A DNA stretch of 64,000 nt from Methylophaga sp. (GTDB lineage: Bacteria > Pseudomonadota > Gammaproteobacteria > Nitrosococcales > Methylophagaceae), in contig NVVW01000003.1 in NCBI GenBank assembly GCA_002733505.1, forward strand, positions 24,446 to 88,445, given 5' to 3'. Both the position numbers and the translations under genes were made by a program. This document shows, in pieces, positions 1-10,771 of this stretch. The notes beneath the pieces are model-generated. The model saw only the letters and a list, made by a program, of their open reading frames with translations, did no database searches and was not told where the DNA came from. Numbering within the stretch: position 1 is the stretch's first letter; each line of letters opens with the position of its first letter.

Positions 1-491
1 ATTTCACGCGTCAGCTCAATGTGCGCAACTTGATCTTCTCCTACAGGAACTTGGCCTGCGCGATACATTAAAATATCGGAGCTCTGTAATAATGGATATC
101 CTAAAAAGCCATACGTGGACTGGCTTTTTTCTTTGAGGTCTTTATAAGAGGGGATCTGCTCAAGCCATGAAGCAGGCGTTATCATTGATAATAATAAGTG
201 TAATTCAGCATGTTCGGGGATTTTTGATTGTAAAAACAATGTCACCGCAGAAGGCTCAATTCCTGCTGCGATCCAATCAATTACCATGTCCCATACGCTG
301 TCTTCAATAATGTCACTTGTTTCATAATGCGTAGTTAGGGCATGCCAATCAGCAACAAAAAAGAAACAATCATATTCGTGCTGGAGCTTAACCCAGTGTT
401 TCAAGACGCCATGATAATGCCCTAGATGCAATTTGCCTGTAGGGCGCATGGCTGAAACAACACGACGAGATTGTAATGCTACCGTATCCAA
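1..491 (-). CDS. trpS: Tryptophan--tRNA ligase, first copy (partial, C-terminal part outside window)
   Basis: Charges tRNA-Trp with tryptophan in the cytoplasm. About 163 N-terminal residues are visible. The class I signature HLGH lies near residues 22-25, with the typical FFFVADWHALTT segment and the VGEDQ nucleotide-binding segment near residue 150. I chose a TTG start at 491 because AAGGAG lies 7 bases upstream and the HLGH motif falls at the usual distance; no ATG fits. Its sequence differs strongly from the complete trpS at 2510-3553, so these are two separate lineages and not a recent duplication. It lies just downstream of an M50 protease gene on the same strand. The window edge cuts it; no internal disruption is seen. 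Confidence 0.93.
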   Translation of the reverse strand, partial: MDTVALQSRRVVSAMRPTGKLHLGHYHGVLKHWVKLQHEYDCFFFVADWHALTTHYETSDIIEDSVWDMVIDWIAAGIEPSAVTLFLQSKIPEHAELHLLLSMITPASWLEQIPSYKDLKEKSQSTYGFLGYPLLQSSDILMYRAGQVPVGEDQVAHIELTRE

Positions 492-509
492 AAATGTTCT
501 CCTTTACCC

Positions 510-2472
<1,963 letters not shown>

Positions 2473-2509
2473 TTAACTCTTATTTCCTGTAATCAATTCA
2501 AGCTGCGCG

Positions 2510-3553
2510 TTATGCGTCATAATTTTCAGCTAAATTGTTAAAGCGCATATCAACGAGCATCTTTTTCAGATTTCTTTTCGCAATGGGCCTTACTTTTTCT
2601 GCATTCTCTGCTAACAGCTTTTGAACACGTTCAGGTGAACATTCAGGCGAATTGTAACGCGCTTGAATCGGTTTCACTAATTTAACAATAGCTTCTGCCA
2701 AATCTTTCTTTAGCGAGCCATAAAATTTTTGTTCTACATTTTGGTATTTACTAAGATAGTCTTCATAGACTTCTTTAGGCGCACAAAGCTCTAATAATTT
2801 ATAAATATTCTTCATCGCATCAGACATAGGCTGCCCTTGTTCTGGCCCCAAGTCCGTTTGAGCAGACATCACTTTACGGCGGATTTCTTTTTCTGAGTCA
2901 TTCAAAAAGATAACATTGTCCACGCCACCGACAGATTTACTCATTTTACCTTCGCCTTTCAGCCCCGGTACCCGAATAGGTTCGAGCATATGTGATTTAG
3001 GCTCTACGATAGTATGCGTATTAGAAAAATAGCGGTTGTAATTGCGCGCGATTTGGCGAGCAATTTCTAAATGTTGTTTTTGATCTTCACCCACAGGGAC
3101 GATATCAGCATTACAAAATAAAATATCTGCTGCCATTAATACCGGGTATGCCAATAATCCAAAAGAAACCAGTTTTCGTTTACCTTCTAAATCTTTTACT
3201 TTTTCTTTATAGGTTGTGCTGCGGTGCAATTCACCTTCAGGTGTCACCATGCCTAAGAGAAGTGCAAACATGGGAATTTCTAAAATATCACTTTGGCGAT
3301 AAATAATAGCTTTGTCTGGATCAACACCACAGGCCAAATACCAGCGAACCACTTCTATAGAGGCGGCATCAACATCAATATGATCTTCCATCGCAGTTGT
3401 TAATGTATGTAAGTCTGCTACAAAGAAAAGGCAATCATTATCTTGCTGTTGAAGTTCAACAAAATAGCGAATAGCACCAAAATAATTACCTAAATGCAGG
3501 TCGCCAGTTGGCCGAATACCAGATAAAACAACTGGTTTTTTGTTCTCACTCAC
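2510..3553 (-). CDS. trpS: Tryptophan--tRNA ligase, second complete copy
   Basis: Complete 347-residue class I TrpRS. The HIGH-equivalent is HLGN at residues 20-23 and the KMSKS loop is intact near residue 205 (GEGKMSKS). VGEDQKQHLEIARQIARNYN is typical of the ATP/Trp pocket. It is the second TrpRS-like gene within 3 kb. The copy at the window start reads HLGHYHGV where this one reads HLGNYFGA, and the two differ through the aligned region. Two lineages of TrpRS can coexist, one sometimes resisting a TrpRS inhibitor or answering to tryptophan (family knowledge); which one is housekeeping here is not visible. It is probably co-transcribed with serS. Confidence 0.95.
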   Translation of the reverse strand: MSENKKPVVLSGIRPTGDLHLGNYFGAIRYFVELQQQDNDCLFFVADLHTLTTAMEDHIDVDAASIEVVRWYLACGVDPDKAIIYRQSDILEIPMFALLLGMVTPEGELHRSTTYKEKVKDLEGKRKLVSFGLLAYPVLMAADILFCNADIVPVGEDQKQHLEIARQIARNYNRYFSNTHTIVEPKSHMLEPIRVPGLKGEGKMSKSVGGVDNVIFLNDSEKEIRRKVMSAQTDLGPEQGQPMSDAMKNIYKLLELCAPKEVYEDYLSKYQNVEQKFYGSLKKDLAEAIVKLVKPIQARYNSPECSPERVQKLLAENAEKVRPIAKRNLKKMLVDMRFNNLAENYDA

Positions 3554-3607
3554 AATATTTTCCTATTTCTAAAAGCAATGTATAACAAAATGGGGTTCTC
3601 AAGTTTA

Positions 3608-3985
3608 TTAAAGCGCTTGGCGGCCGATGAGAAGACCGACCCACGTAGCCAATAAACATAAGACCACACTCAACAATATATTAAGCGCGGCGCGACTTAA
3701 CTCGCCAGACTCTAATAAGCCTAATGTTTCAATAGAGAAGGTTGAAAAGGTAGTAAAAGCACCCAAAAAGCCGATGATAATTACATTTCGCCATTCAGCA
3801 GATAATAAGCCGCGTTCAGCGATTAAAACAAAGACGATACCTATTGCAAATGAACCCAACACATTTACCGCCAAGGTTCCATACGGGAAGTCTCGACCAA
3901 ATACGCGATGAATATTGGAAGCCATCAAAAAGCGCAACACAGCACCCAACGCACCACCACCAGCAATAGCTAATAACTGTTGCAC
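3608..3985 (-). CDS. crcB: Fluoride efflux channel CrcB/FluC
   Basis: Small dual-topology membrane protein that exports fluoride and protects enolase and pyrophosphatase. At 125 residues with four hydrophobic helices it is the normal length. Diagnostic segments are GALGAVLRFL near the N-terminus, a central GTLAVNVLGSF, and GFLGAFTTFSTFSIE, which carries the pore phenylalanines and the Na-site TFSTF motif. It stands 54 bases upstream of trpS in the same direction. I see no fluoride riboswitch in the short space between it and purK, so its regulation is unknown. Confidence 0.95.
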   Translation of the reverse strand: MQQLLAIAGGGALGAVLRFLMASNIHRVFGRDFPYGTLAVNVLGSFAIGIVFVLIAERGLLSAEWRNVIIIGFLGAFTTFSTFSIETLGLLESGELSRAALNILLSVVLCLLATWVGLLIGRQAL

Positions 3986-4074
3986 TTTGTTTTCTCAATC
4001 AAATTAAAGGCATAGTTTACCTTATTACGTGTGTTTGCTAAATAAATATCGTTATCCCAGCATGCTTTTAAGGC

Positions 4075-5220
4075 TTAATTTGCCTTTAAATCTTTAAAAG
4101 TTTGCTGTGCAATCTCATTTGCCTGTTCGGTTGTCGCTGCAAGTGTATTAAAGTGCCCCATTTTTCGACCCGGGCGTGCTTCTTTTTTGCCATATAAATG
4201 CAGTTTGTTTTGTGGCTGAGATAATAATGTATCCCAATGCGGTTGGCTGTTGCCCCAGATATCGCCTAGTAGATTGATCATTACCACGGGTGTTACCAAT
4301 TCACAGTTACCTGATGGCAGACCACATAACATGCGAACTTGCTGTTCAAATTGTGATGTTTGGCAGGCATCTAGGGTGAAGTGGCCTGAATTATGTGGGC
4401 GGGGTGCAATTTCATTAGCAAGGATATCGCCTTCTGTTGAAATAAAGAACTCAACCGCCATGGTGCCGACGTAAGCTAAGCCATCGGCAATTTTATCTGC
4501 CATTTCTATCGCACGTTGAATTTGTTGTTCTGGTGCGCTGCTCGGCACAGTCGTTGAATGTAGGATGCCATTTACATGTACGTTTTCGGCAACAGGAAAG
4601 TGAGTTATTTCACCCGATTGACTGCGCGCTAAAACGGTCGAAATTTCACGTTCAAGATTAATGCGTTGCTCAAGCACACATTCAACCTTTTTTAATGCGG
4701 TGAATGCAGTACGCACATCATCGGCGCTGTTACATACTGACTGACCTTTGCCGTCATAACCAAAGCTCGCGGCTTTGATGATGGCAGGGAACTGGAACGA
4801 CTCTGCAATCGCGTCAATATCTGCCATATTACGGATGGGTGCATAGGGGGCGACATTAATACCTAAGGATTCAATAAAGGCTTTTTCAACCAATCTATTT
4901 TGAGTTGAAGATAAGGCTTTTGATGAGGGGTGAACCACTGTTTTTGCTTCTAAGTAAGACAATACAGTGGCAGGAATATTTTCAAACTCAGTGGTTATGG
5001 CATCACAGTGTTCTGCAAGCTGGGCGAGCGCTGTTTCATCAGTATATTTTGCACAAATATGTTGATCAGCAATAATGCCCGCGGGGCTATTTACATCAGG
5101 CTCTAGCATGATCACTTTGTAGCCCATTGTTTGAGCCGCAGTGGTAAACATGCGGCCTAACTGGCCGCCGCCCAGTATGCCTAATGTGGCGCCAGGCAAT
5201 ATTGGAGTTTTAGTTGTCAT
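4075..5220 (-). CDS. purK: 5-(carboxyamino)imidazole ribonucleotide synthase
   Basis: ATP-grasp enzyme of de novo purine synthesis that carboxylates AIR to N5-CAIR with ATP and bicarbonate. At 381 residues it is normal length. The N-terminal LGILGGGQLGRM loop, the ATP-grasp core around IIKAASFGYDGKGQ, and EFFISTEGDILANEIAPRPHNSGH are all visible. It follows purE with 17 bases between them, the usual purEK pair, so the product can be passed straight to PurE. A short non-coding stretch separates it from crcB. Confidence 0.96.
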   Translation of the reverse strand: MTTKTPILPGATLGILGGGQLGRMFTTAAQTMGYKVIMLEPDVNSPAGIIADQHICAKYTDETALAQLAEHCDAITTEFENIPATVLSYLEAKTVVHPSSKALSSTQNRLVEKAFIESLGINVAPYAPIRNMADIDAIAESFQFPAIIKAASFGYDGKGQSVCNSADDVRTAFTALKKVECVLEQRINLEREISTVLARSQSGEITHFPVAENVHVNGILHSTTVPSSAPEQQIQRAIEMADKIADGLAYVGTMAVEFFISTEGDILANEIAPRPHNSGHFTLDACQTSQFEQQVRMLCGLPSGNCELVTPVVMINLLGDIWGNSQPHWDTLLSQPQNKLHLYGKKEARPGRKMGHFNTLAATTEQANEIAQQTFKDLKAN

Positions 5221-5237
5221 AGTTTTACTCTGGGTTT

Positions 5238-5729
5238 CTATTCGGGTGGCAGCGTCATTGCCCGCACATTTTTGTGTTGGTCTTTTCTGAATTGCTCTAG
5301 TTTCTCAGCAAGCGCCTTATCTGTGGTTGCTAGCTGGGCAATGGCAAATAACGCGGCGTTAGCCGCACCGGCTTCACCAATAGCAAAGGTAGCAACGGGA
5401 ATGCCTTTTGGCATTTGTACTATCGATAATAAGGAATCTTGACCTTTGAGATATTTGGATGGAACAGGTACACCCAAAACAGGAATGGTGGTGTTAGCCG
5501 CCAGCATCCCCGGCAAGTGTGCCGCACCGCCTGCACCAGCAATAATACAGACTAGACCTTTGTCTTTTGCAGTTTTAGCATAGTCTGTTAATAAGTCGGG
5601 TGTGCGATGTGCAGAGACGACTTTGCTTTCAAAAGGCACGCCGAAGGCTTCAAGTTGCTCAACTGCTTTTTGCATAATAGGCCAGTCACTATTGCTACCC
5701 ATTACAACGCCAATTACAGGTTTGTTCAT
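5238..5729 (-). CDS. purE: N5-carboxyaminoimidazole ribonucleotide mutase
   Basis: Class I PurE, which converts N5-CAIR to CAIR in purine synthesis. It has 163 residues. The phosphate-binding GSNSDWP near residue 12, the SAHRTP motif near residue 40 and the [14 protein letters not shown] segment are all present. It leads the purE-purK pair. The upstream space holds a MITE-like repeat, so its promoter must lie within roughly 60 bases of the start or inside that element. No PurR-like operator was recognised. Confidence 0.96.
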   Translation of the reverse strand: MNKPVIGVVMGSNSDWPIMQKAVEQLEAFGVPFESKVVSAHRTPDLLTDYAKTAKDKGLVCIIAGAGGAAHLPGMLAANTTIPVLGVPVPSKYLKGQDSLLSIVQMPKGIPVATFAIGEAGAANAALFAIAQLATTDKALAEKLEQFRKDQHKNVRAMTLPPE

Positions 5730-5792
5730 GTGTTATCCATTATTTACTTAGAAACAACGGCTTATTTTAGCTAATTTATTGAATTTAGGGAA

Positions 5793-5950
5793 ATATATCC
5801 GTAATTATTCAATCTGTGGATTTTCGCTTCTCCGTCACTCCGGTATGCTTTTAGCCGGAGTCTTGCTTGTGCGGAGCTCCCGGCTAAAAGCATACCGGGA
5901 AGCATAGGATGACGATGATTTTTTTGCAAATTGAAGGATTACGGGTATAT
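5793..5950. repeat. MITE-like repeat, type A (TATACCC-ended family)
   Basis: Non-coding element of about 158 bases between purE and the DUF2149 gene. Its ends are inverted copies of each other (ATATATCCGTAATTATTCAA on the left; GGATTACGGGTATAT on the right). Inside is a long GC-richer palindrome around CCGGTATGCTTTTAGCCGG. It is nearly the same as the element at 47745-47893 but in the opposite orientation, which argues for mobility. There is no ORF inside. It could form a strong hairpin in the downstream transcript of the HmuS-like operon. Confidence 0.8.
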
Positions 5951-5962
5951 AGCCGATCAAAA

Positions 5963-6277
5963 CTATTCTTCAGGTACATAAATAAAAGAACCGTCTTTCA
6001 TTCGGTAAGCCACACCTGCCTTGATGCCTTCACCTTGACCGATAGTGTCGGAGGCTTTGTAACGCTCAATTTCTTCGCCTTTTTTTATGACCATTTCCAT
6101 ATTAGGCTGACCGGGGTTTTTAATTACAGTCACTTCATCTTGGCTAAAAGGATTAAGTGGATTTTGAATAATAATGATCAATAGTGCGGCAACCAAGACA
6201 AGCAAGACATCAATTAAGTTGATCACTGATAACATCGGGTTGAGTTCTTCATCTTCATCAAGAATTTTTGATGGCAT
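5963..6277 (-). CDS. DUF2149 family membrane protein (HmuV-like)
   Basis: 104-residue protein with one hydrophobic helix at about residues 20-41 (LIDVLLVLVAALLIIII) and a soluble remainder, topologically like ExbD/TolR. It begins one base into the stop codon of the ExbB-like gene (TAATG), so the two are translationally coupled. DUF2149 proteins travel with an ExbB/MotA-like channel and a CobN-like chelatase in hmu-type heme loci and in methanogens (family knowledge). The likely role, by inference, is the ExbD-like partner of the channel that energises the receptor or chelatase. It is the last gene of the operon. Confidence 0.75.
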   Translation of the reverse strand: MPSKILDEDEELNPMLSVINLIDVLLVLVAALLIIIIQNPLNPFSQDEVTVIKNPGQPNMEMVIKKGEEIERYKASDTIGQGEGIKAGVAYRMKDGSFIYVPEE

Positions 6278-6765
6278 TAGTTTGCCCCTAGTTGTTTTTC
6301 TATTTCAACCAGCTCTTCTGCAAACCAACGTTTTTTAATGGATGCGACCCAAAAAGTTAAAGAGGCGGCAGCTAGACTGAGTGTGACGGCAGTAAAAGCA
6401 ATATTCAAATGCTCGCCCATGGCATAGCTATTATTTTCCTGCAATGCAACTAGCGCTGGCCCCATGGGGATCAAAGTGGCTATCAAGCCCAGCATTGGTG
6501 TGATGCGAGTGACGATGCGTACTGTTTCTAATTGCTTTAGTGCGTAAATTTCAATTTCATTGAGCGATTCTGATTGGTGTTTATTGAAATAATGCACAAT
6601 GGGGTATCCCGCTTGCGAATTTGCAGACAAAGGCAAGCGGTGTCTTAACCAAGCAAAGGCAGCCATTCGGCCTATTTCTATGATGCCATACAAAAATGAA
6701 AGATAAATGCCTACCAGGACGGGCTGTAGGAGAATTTGTGAAACTTGATATGCTATATTTTCCAT
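6277..6765 (-). CDS. MotA/TolQ/ExbB family proton channel (HmuU-like)
   Basis: 162-residue inner-membrane protein with three hydrophobic segments: one near the N-terminus (LLQPVLVGIYLSFLYGI), then a pair from about residue 90 to 148 carrying the family signature ITPMLGLIATLIPMGPAL and AFTAVTLSLAAASLTFWV. ExbB/TolQ proteins form the proton-conducting core that drives TonB-type outer-membrane transport. It sits 19 bases downstream of the CobN/HmuS-like gene and is coupled to the DUF2149 gene. The context points to a dedicated energiser for this operon and not the cell's general ExbB. Confidence 0.85.
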   Translation of the reverse strand: MENIAYQVSQILLQPVLVGIYLSFLYGIIEIGRMAAFAWLRHRLPLSANSQAGYPIVHYFNKHQSESLNEIEIYALKQLETVRIVTRITPMLGLIATLIPMGPALVALQENNSYAMGEHLNIAFTAVTLSLAAASLTFWVASIKKRWFAEELVEIEKQLGAN

Positions 6766-6784
6766 GGATGTTAAATTACCTAAA

Positions 6785-9700
6785 TTAAATTTGAGTGGTT
6801 CGTTGTTGTCGGATCAATTCAAAAACAAATCCCAACACTAGCAATAACAATAAAGTTAGCGCCACCCAGTAAATATAGCTGTCCTCTTCATTGACATCCT
6901 GTTCTGCTTGTTTTTCTAATTTAATGCCCTCGATTTGAACTGATTCGACTGCTGTGGCTGAAGTGTGTTGCTGAGTTGGGTTTGCTTGTAACTCATTTAA
7001 TTGTTGCAATGCGGATATATCTATTCCAAAGCCGACAGCTTTACTTTGTAGAAATTGTTTAAATTTGTCATTAGGAGTATAAACATCATTATCTTTGATG
7101 ATTTCTAGGTATTTTTCTACGAGTGCCTTCACGGTTTCATCGGGCGCATCCCAATACTCTTTGCGAATGGCTTCTAGCATTCTCTCAGAGATTTGGGCAA
7201 TGGCGGCCGGTTGAACTTCTTTAAACCATTCATCCACACCTAATTCCAGCTTGTCTTCTACATAAATTTCAAACAGTTCTTGCCACTGATCTGCTCGCAC
7301 CGCTTCGGGTGACATTACATTCCAACCCCAAAAATTATTGACCACGTCTAAAATTTCAAGTGCGCCTGAATAGCCCTCATCCATTATTTCATTTACCCAG
7401 TTTGGATGGTAATAGCGAGTGCGTAGCTCTTTGGCAATAAACTCGGCCGCTGTTTCGTTTTTAAAGTTTTTGGTGTTGCGTAGATTAGCAATATAGAGTT
7501 CAGGCGTTTTCCCGTCTAAATATCTAACGGCCTGACCTATTCCACCTAGATATTCAAAGGGGTGATCAACAGTCAAAATGCCATGCAGGTTAGAGCTTCG
7601 GGATAAAATAGCGGCTTTTGTGCCTTTTAGGTTTTCGGCAAACAGGTCAAAATCTTTTAATTTTATATTGCGTGTACCCGCTTCGGTGCCAAATAAATGC
7701 CCCATTCGGGAGAGATAGGTTTTCACCATCGACTCATCAGAATCCCAAGTATCACTGGCTAAGGTGGCATCTGGTAGGTTAGTGCCATAAACACCACTTT
7801 CATTGGCAAAGAAACGAACCCGCGAATATTTAGCCGCTTTTTGTTCGCTTAAGCCTTGAGCTAATAAACGTTCTTTTAACTGATCGGAATGCTTGCTCAC
7901 AAAGTTTTGTGGCTCTTTTAATTTAGCTACCTTAACAATCGCTTGTGAAATTCTGTCCATTAACCCCGGCAAGTTATCACGATACAATCCTGTGGCGGAA
8001 AGCACTACATCTATTCGCGGTCTTTTCAATTCATCCATGGGAATAATTTCTACATCTACAACTTGATCTCGTTCATTCCAGACTGGGCGCACACCAATGG
8101 CGTATAAAATCTCAGCTTCTAAGACACCAAAATGCTTTAACGTTTCTGTAGACCACATTGAGAACGCTAGTTTGTCTGGGTATATGCCATGTTTTGCTTT
8201 ATAGCTTTCAATTAAATCAGTGGCCAAAAATTTGCCAGCCTTCCAAGCCGCTTTTGTTGGGATTTTGGTGGGATCAAAGCCGTAGATATTTTTACCGGTG
8301 GGTATGGCTTCGGGATTTCTTATCGGGTCATTACCGGTGCCGGTCGGAATATGTTTTGCTGCTAAACCATCTAATAAATGTTCAATTTCTTGTTCAGCTA
8401 GAAAATTATTATAATGACTTTGTGCTTGCTGGAGATAGGGTTGAACATTAGCTGGGAAGCTATCTAATGGTTTTTTGTTGACCAAAAAATCGTTTAAATA
8501 GCTAAACGATTTAGTATTATAAATCTGTTGATATTGCTGTGCCAACACATGCGAGGGTTCCACCCCATCAGCTGCCTGAATATAGTCTTTATCCAACATT
8601 TGAAAAACAGTCAGCAACAGATGATTTGTTTCAGCAACACTACCAAAACTATGCAAGCCCATCGGTTGCGCTGTTGCCGCTAGTTCTAGCAAATAATCAT
8701 GTAGTTTTTTATTAAATGCCTCAAAGTTTAACCAGATCTGTTCCTCTGTTAAGCTCATATCTTTATGAAAATCTAAAGCAACAACTTGCGCCACCATCGA
8801 TTTTTTGGTTTCTTCTCTAACGCGTCCCTCTTCTAGCTCACCGATTTGATGCATTTTTTCATGAATTTCCACTAGATCACCATATAAACCAGCAGGTGCA
8901 AAGGGCGGAGTATTATGTGAAATAACTACGGCTTGTCCGCGACGTTTAGCAATTAATGCTTCACCGGTATTTGCCACACTGTAGGGATAAACAACCGGCA
9001 CACCGCCAATGGTTGAATAGGAATCATCATAAGCCCATAAGCCCCGCTCTTTACCCGCTAGCCATTCTTGAGTTCCATGTGTTCCGACGTGTACAATGGC
9101 ATCCGTTTTATAACCATCAACAATATAATGATAGACCGCTCGATAAGCATGATGTAGCGGTACTTTTTTATCATGAGAAATATCTTTTTCACGATCACGT
9201 CGCGAGCCACGATTAGGCTGTGGCATCACAATGATATTGCCGAGCTTTAGTCTAGGCACAACAAAATACCAGCGACCCTCATCTTTAATAGTTAAGTAGT
9301 TATCTTCGGGATCGCCCCAGCTTTGCTGGATCCAATCTTGTTGTGATTGAGGAAAGCTGGTTAACCACTGCTTGTAATCATCAACGGCAATTTTTTCAGC
9401 TAAATCTTCTTTTAATAGATCGCGTAATGCTTGCTCATTATCGACCCGATAATATGGTTTTATAAGCTTCTTAATCTGCTTGATTAACATATCTGGATCG
9501 GTGTATGGCACGGTATAGCCCGCCTTTTTCATTTCAATAAACATATCCGCTAAGCTCTCGGGGATATTTAAGAAAGAGGCGCTGAAATTTTCTTCACCTT
9601 CGGGTGAATTCCATGTGACAAAGGTGACTTTTTTGTCTTTATTATCCATTCTTCTAAGCTTGGCGTAATTTAACGCCCGTTCTAACATGAGATCCATTTG

Positions 9701-10759
9701 TTCAGGCACGGCTACATATTTTTCATCTATCTTGCGCTTAACCGCCACAATATTGGGTGTTATGCGCCCGGCAATTTCGGGTAAGGCAATAAAAGTGGGT
9801 GAGAATACAAATGACAGACCCTGATCATCTTTTAAATAATCCTCATAGTCTCCCGCGCGGTAAAGCATAGCCTGCATAACGGGTATATCTAGTTTAGTCA
9901 TCCATTTTTTCTGGGTTTCAACCGAGGTATACATGCCTGCAAAATTGATCATCACATCAATAAATAATTCTTTCTTTTCAACCTGCTCGGTATGGTTAGA
10001 GCGATACAGCAGTGCATCGGTCTTTTCGGCATTATTAGGATCATAAAAAGCGACGGGCAAAGCCCCCGCTTTTTCGATGCGACGAATTAAGTCATCAAGA
10101 TGTTCGGTCATATCATCAGCAATTCTTAGTTGATGAAAACCTACGCCGATGACGGCAATATTTTTGGCAGGTTTTTTCCATATCAAATAGTCTTCCAAGC
10201 TAGCAAAAACCATTTGCGGATAATCAGGGTGATAGATACCACTTTCAGGGAAAACGATAGGAGGTAGAGCCGTTTTATCTGATACTTTAAAAATGGCCTG
10301 ATTCAGGTAATCAAATAAGCGGTTAAAATTCTGCTGACCACCATTATTATAATAATCAAAAATACGTTGTGCTTGTTGGGGTGACAAACCTTTTGCCAAT
10401 GGTGCTTGTTTGTACCAAAGCCCGGGGAAGACTATTCCGCCATGTTGCATAATTGCACCACGGTATTGATTGATCATGGGTATAAATTGCCCCATGTAGA
10501 CATAATCAAACATCACCATGTCATATTTTTGCATTTCTTGAGCAATGCTGTCTTTATCTTGCCCCATAATAAACATCGGTTTCAAATTAATGTGATGCTC
10601 TCTAGCTAGTTTTTGTAATAACCGTGCCTTGGCAGGCTCAGAGGGTGCATTTGCTAGCCATAATATCGAGGGTTGTTTAGTGTCAGCAACGGTGGCTAAC
10701 ACCATTGTAGTTGTTGTGAGCGTGCACAGCGCAAGCACGATGCTAATGAGCATTTTCAT
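6785..10759 (-). CDS. hmuS: Secreted, membrane-anchored CobN/HmuS-family chelatase-like protein
   Basis: A 1324-residue member of the CobN / magnesium-chelatase H-subunit family. Unlike cytoplasmic CobN it starts with a clear signal peptide (about residues 1-23) and ends with a transmembrane helix (WVALTLLLLLVLGFVFELI) and a short basic tail, so the chelatase body should lie in the periplasm. CobN-type segments include HVGTHGTQEWLAGKE and PVVYPYSVANTGEA. The receptor-CobN-ExbB-DUF2149 order matches hmuR-S-U-V of Porphyromonas and Bacteroides, where HmuS is linked to anaerobic removal of iron from heme (established). A cobalamin or other tetrapyrrole role is possible. The ATG at 10759 is preferred over the TTG at 10765 because AAGGA lies at proper spacing. 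Confidence 0.82.
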   Translation of the reverse strand: MKMLISIVLALCTLTTTTMVLATVADTKQPSILWLANAPSEPAKARLLQKLAREHHINLKPMFIMGQDKDSIAQEMQKYDMVMFDYVYMGQFIPMINQYRGAIMQHGGIVFPGLWYKQAPLAKGLSPQQAQRIFDYYNNGGQQNFNRLFDYLNQAIFKVSDKTALPPIVFPESGIYHPDYPQMVFASLEDYLIWKKPAKNIAVIGVGFHQLRIADDMTEHLDDLIRRIEKAGALPVAFYDPNNAEKTDALLYRSNHTEQVEKKELFIDVMINFAGMYTSVETQKKWMTKLDIPVMQAMLYRAGDYEDYLKDDQGLSFVFSPTFIALPEIAGRITPNIVAVKRKIDEKYVAVPEQMDLMLERALNYAKLRRMDNKDKKVTFVTWNSPEGEENFSASFLNIPESLADMFIEMKKAGYTVPYTDPDMLIKQIKKLIKPYYRVDNEQALRDLLKEDLAEKIAVDDYKQWLTSFPQSQQDWIQQSWGDPEDNYLTIKDEGRWYFVVPRLKLGNIIVMPQPNRGSRRDREKDISHDKKVPLHHAYRAVYHYIVDGYKTDAIVHVGTHGTQEWLAGKERGLWAYDDSYSTIGGVPVVYPYSVANTGEALIAKRRGQAVVISHNTPPFAPAGLYGDLVEIHEKMHQIGELEEGRVREETKKSMVAQVVALDFHKDMSLTEEQIWLNFEAFNKKLHDYLLELAATAQPMGLHSFGSVAETNHLLLTVFQMLDKDYIQAADGVEPSHVLAQQYQQIYNTKSFSYLNDFLVNKKPLDSFPANVQPYLQQAQSHYNNFLAEQEIEHLLDGLAAKHIPTGTGNDPIRNPEAIPTGKNIYGFDPTKIPTKAAWKAGKFLATDLIESYKAKHGIYPDKLAFSMWSTETLKHFGVLEAEILYAIGVRPVWNERDQVVDVEIIPMDELKRPRIDVVLSATGLYRDNLPGLMDRISQAIVKVAKLKEPQNFVSKHSDQLKERLLAQGLSEQKAAKYSRVRFFANESGVYGTNLPDATLASDTWDSDESMVKTYLSRMGHLFGTEAGTRNIKLKDFDLFAENLKGTKAAILSRSSNLHGILTVDHPFEYLGGIGQAVRYLDGKTPELYIANLRNTKNFKNETAAEFIAKELRTRYYHPNWVNEIMDEGYSGALEILDVVNNFWGWNVMSPEAVRADQWQELFEIYVEDKLELGVDEWFKEVQPAAIAQISERMLEAIRKEYWDAPDETVKALVEKYLEIIKDNDVYTPNDKFKQFLQSKAVGFGIDISALQQLNELQANPTQQHTSATAVESVQIEGIKLEKQAEQDVNEEDSYIYWVALTLLLLLVLGFVFELIRQQRTTQI

Positions 10760-10771
10760 CGGCAATATTCC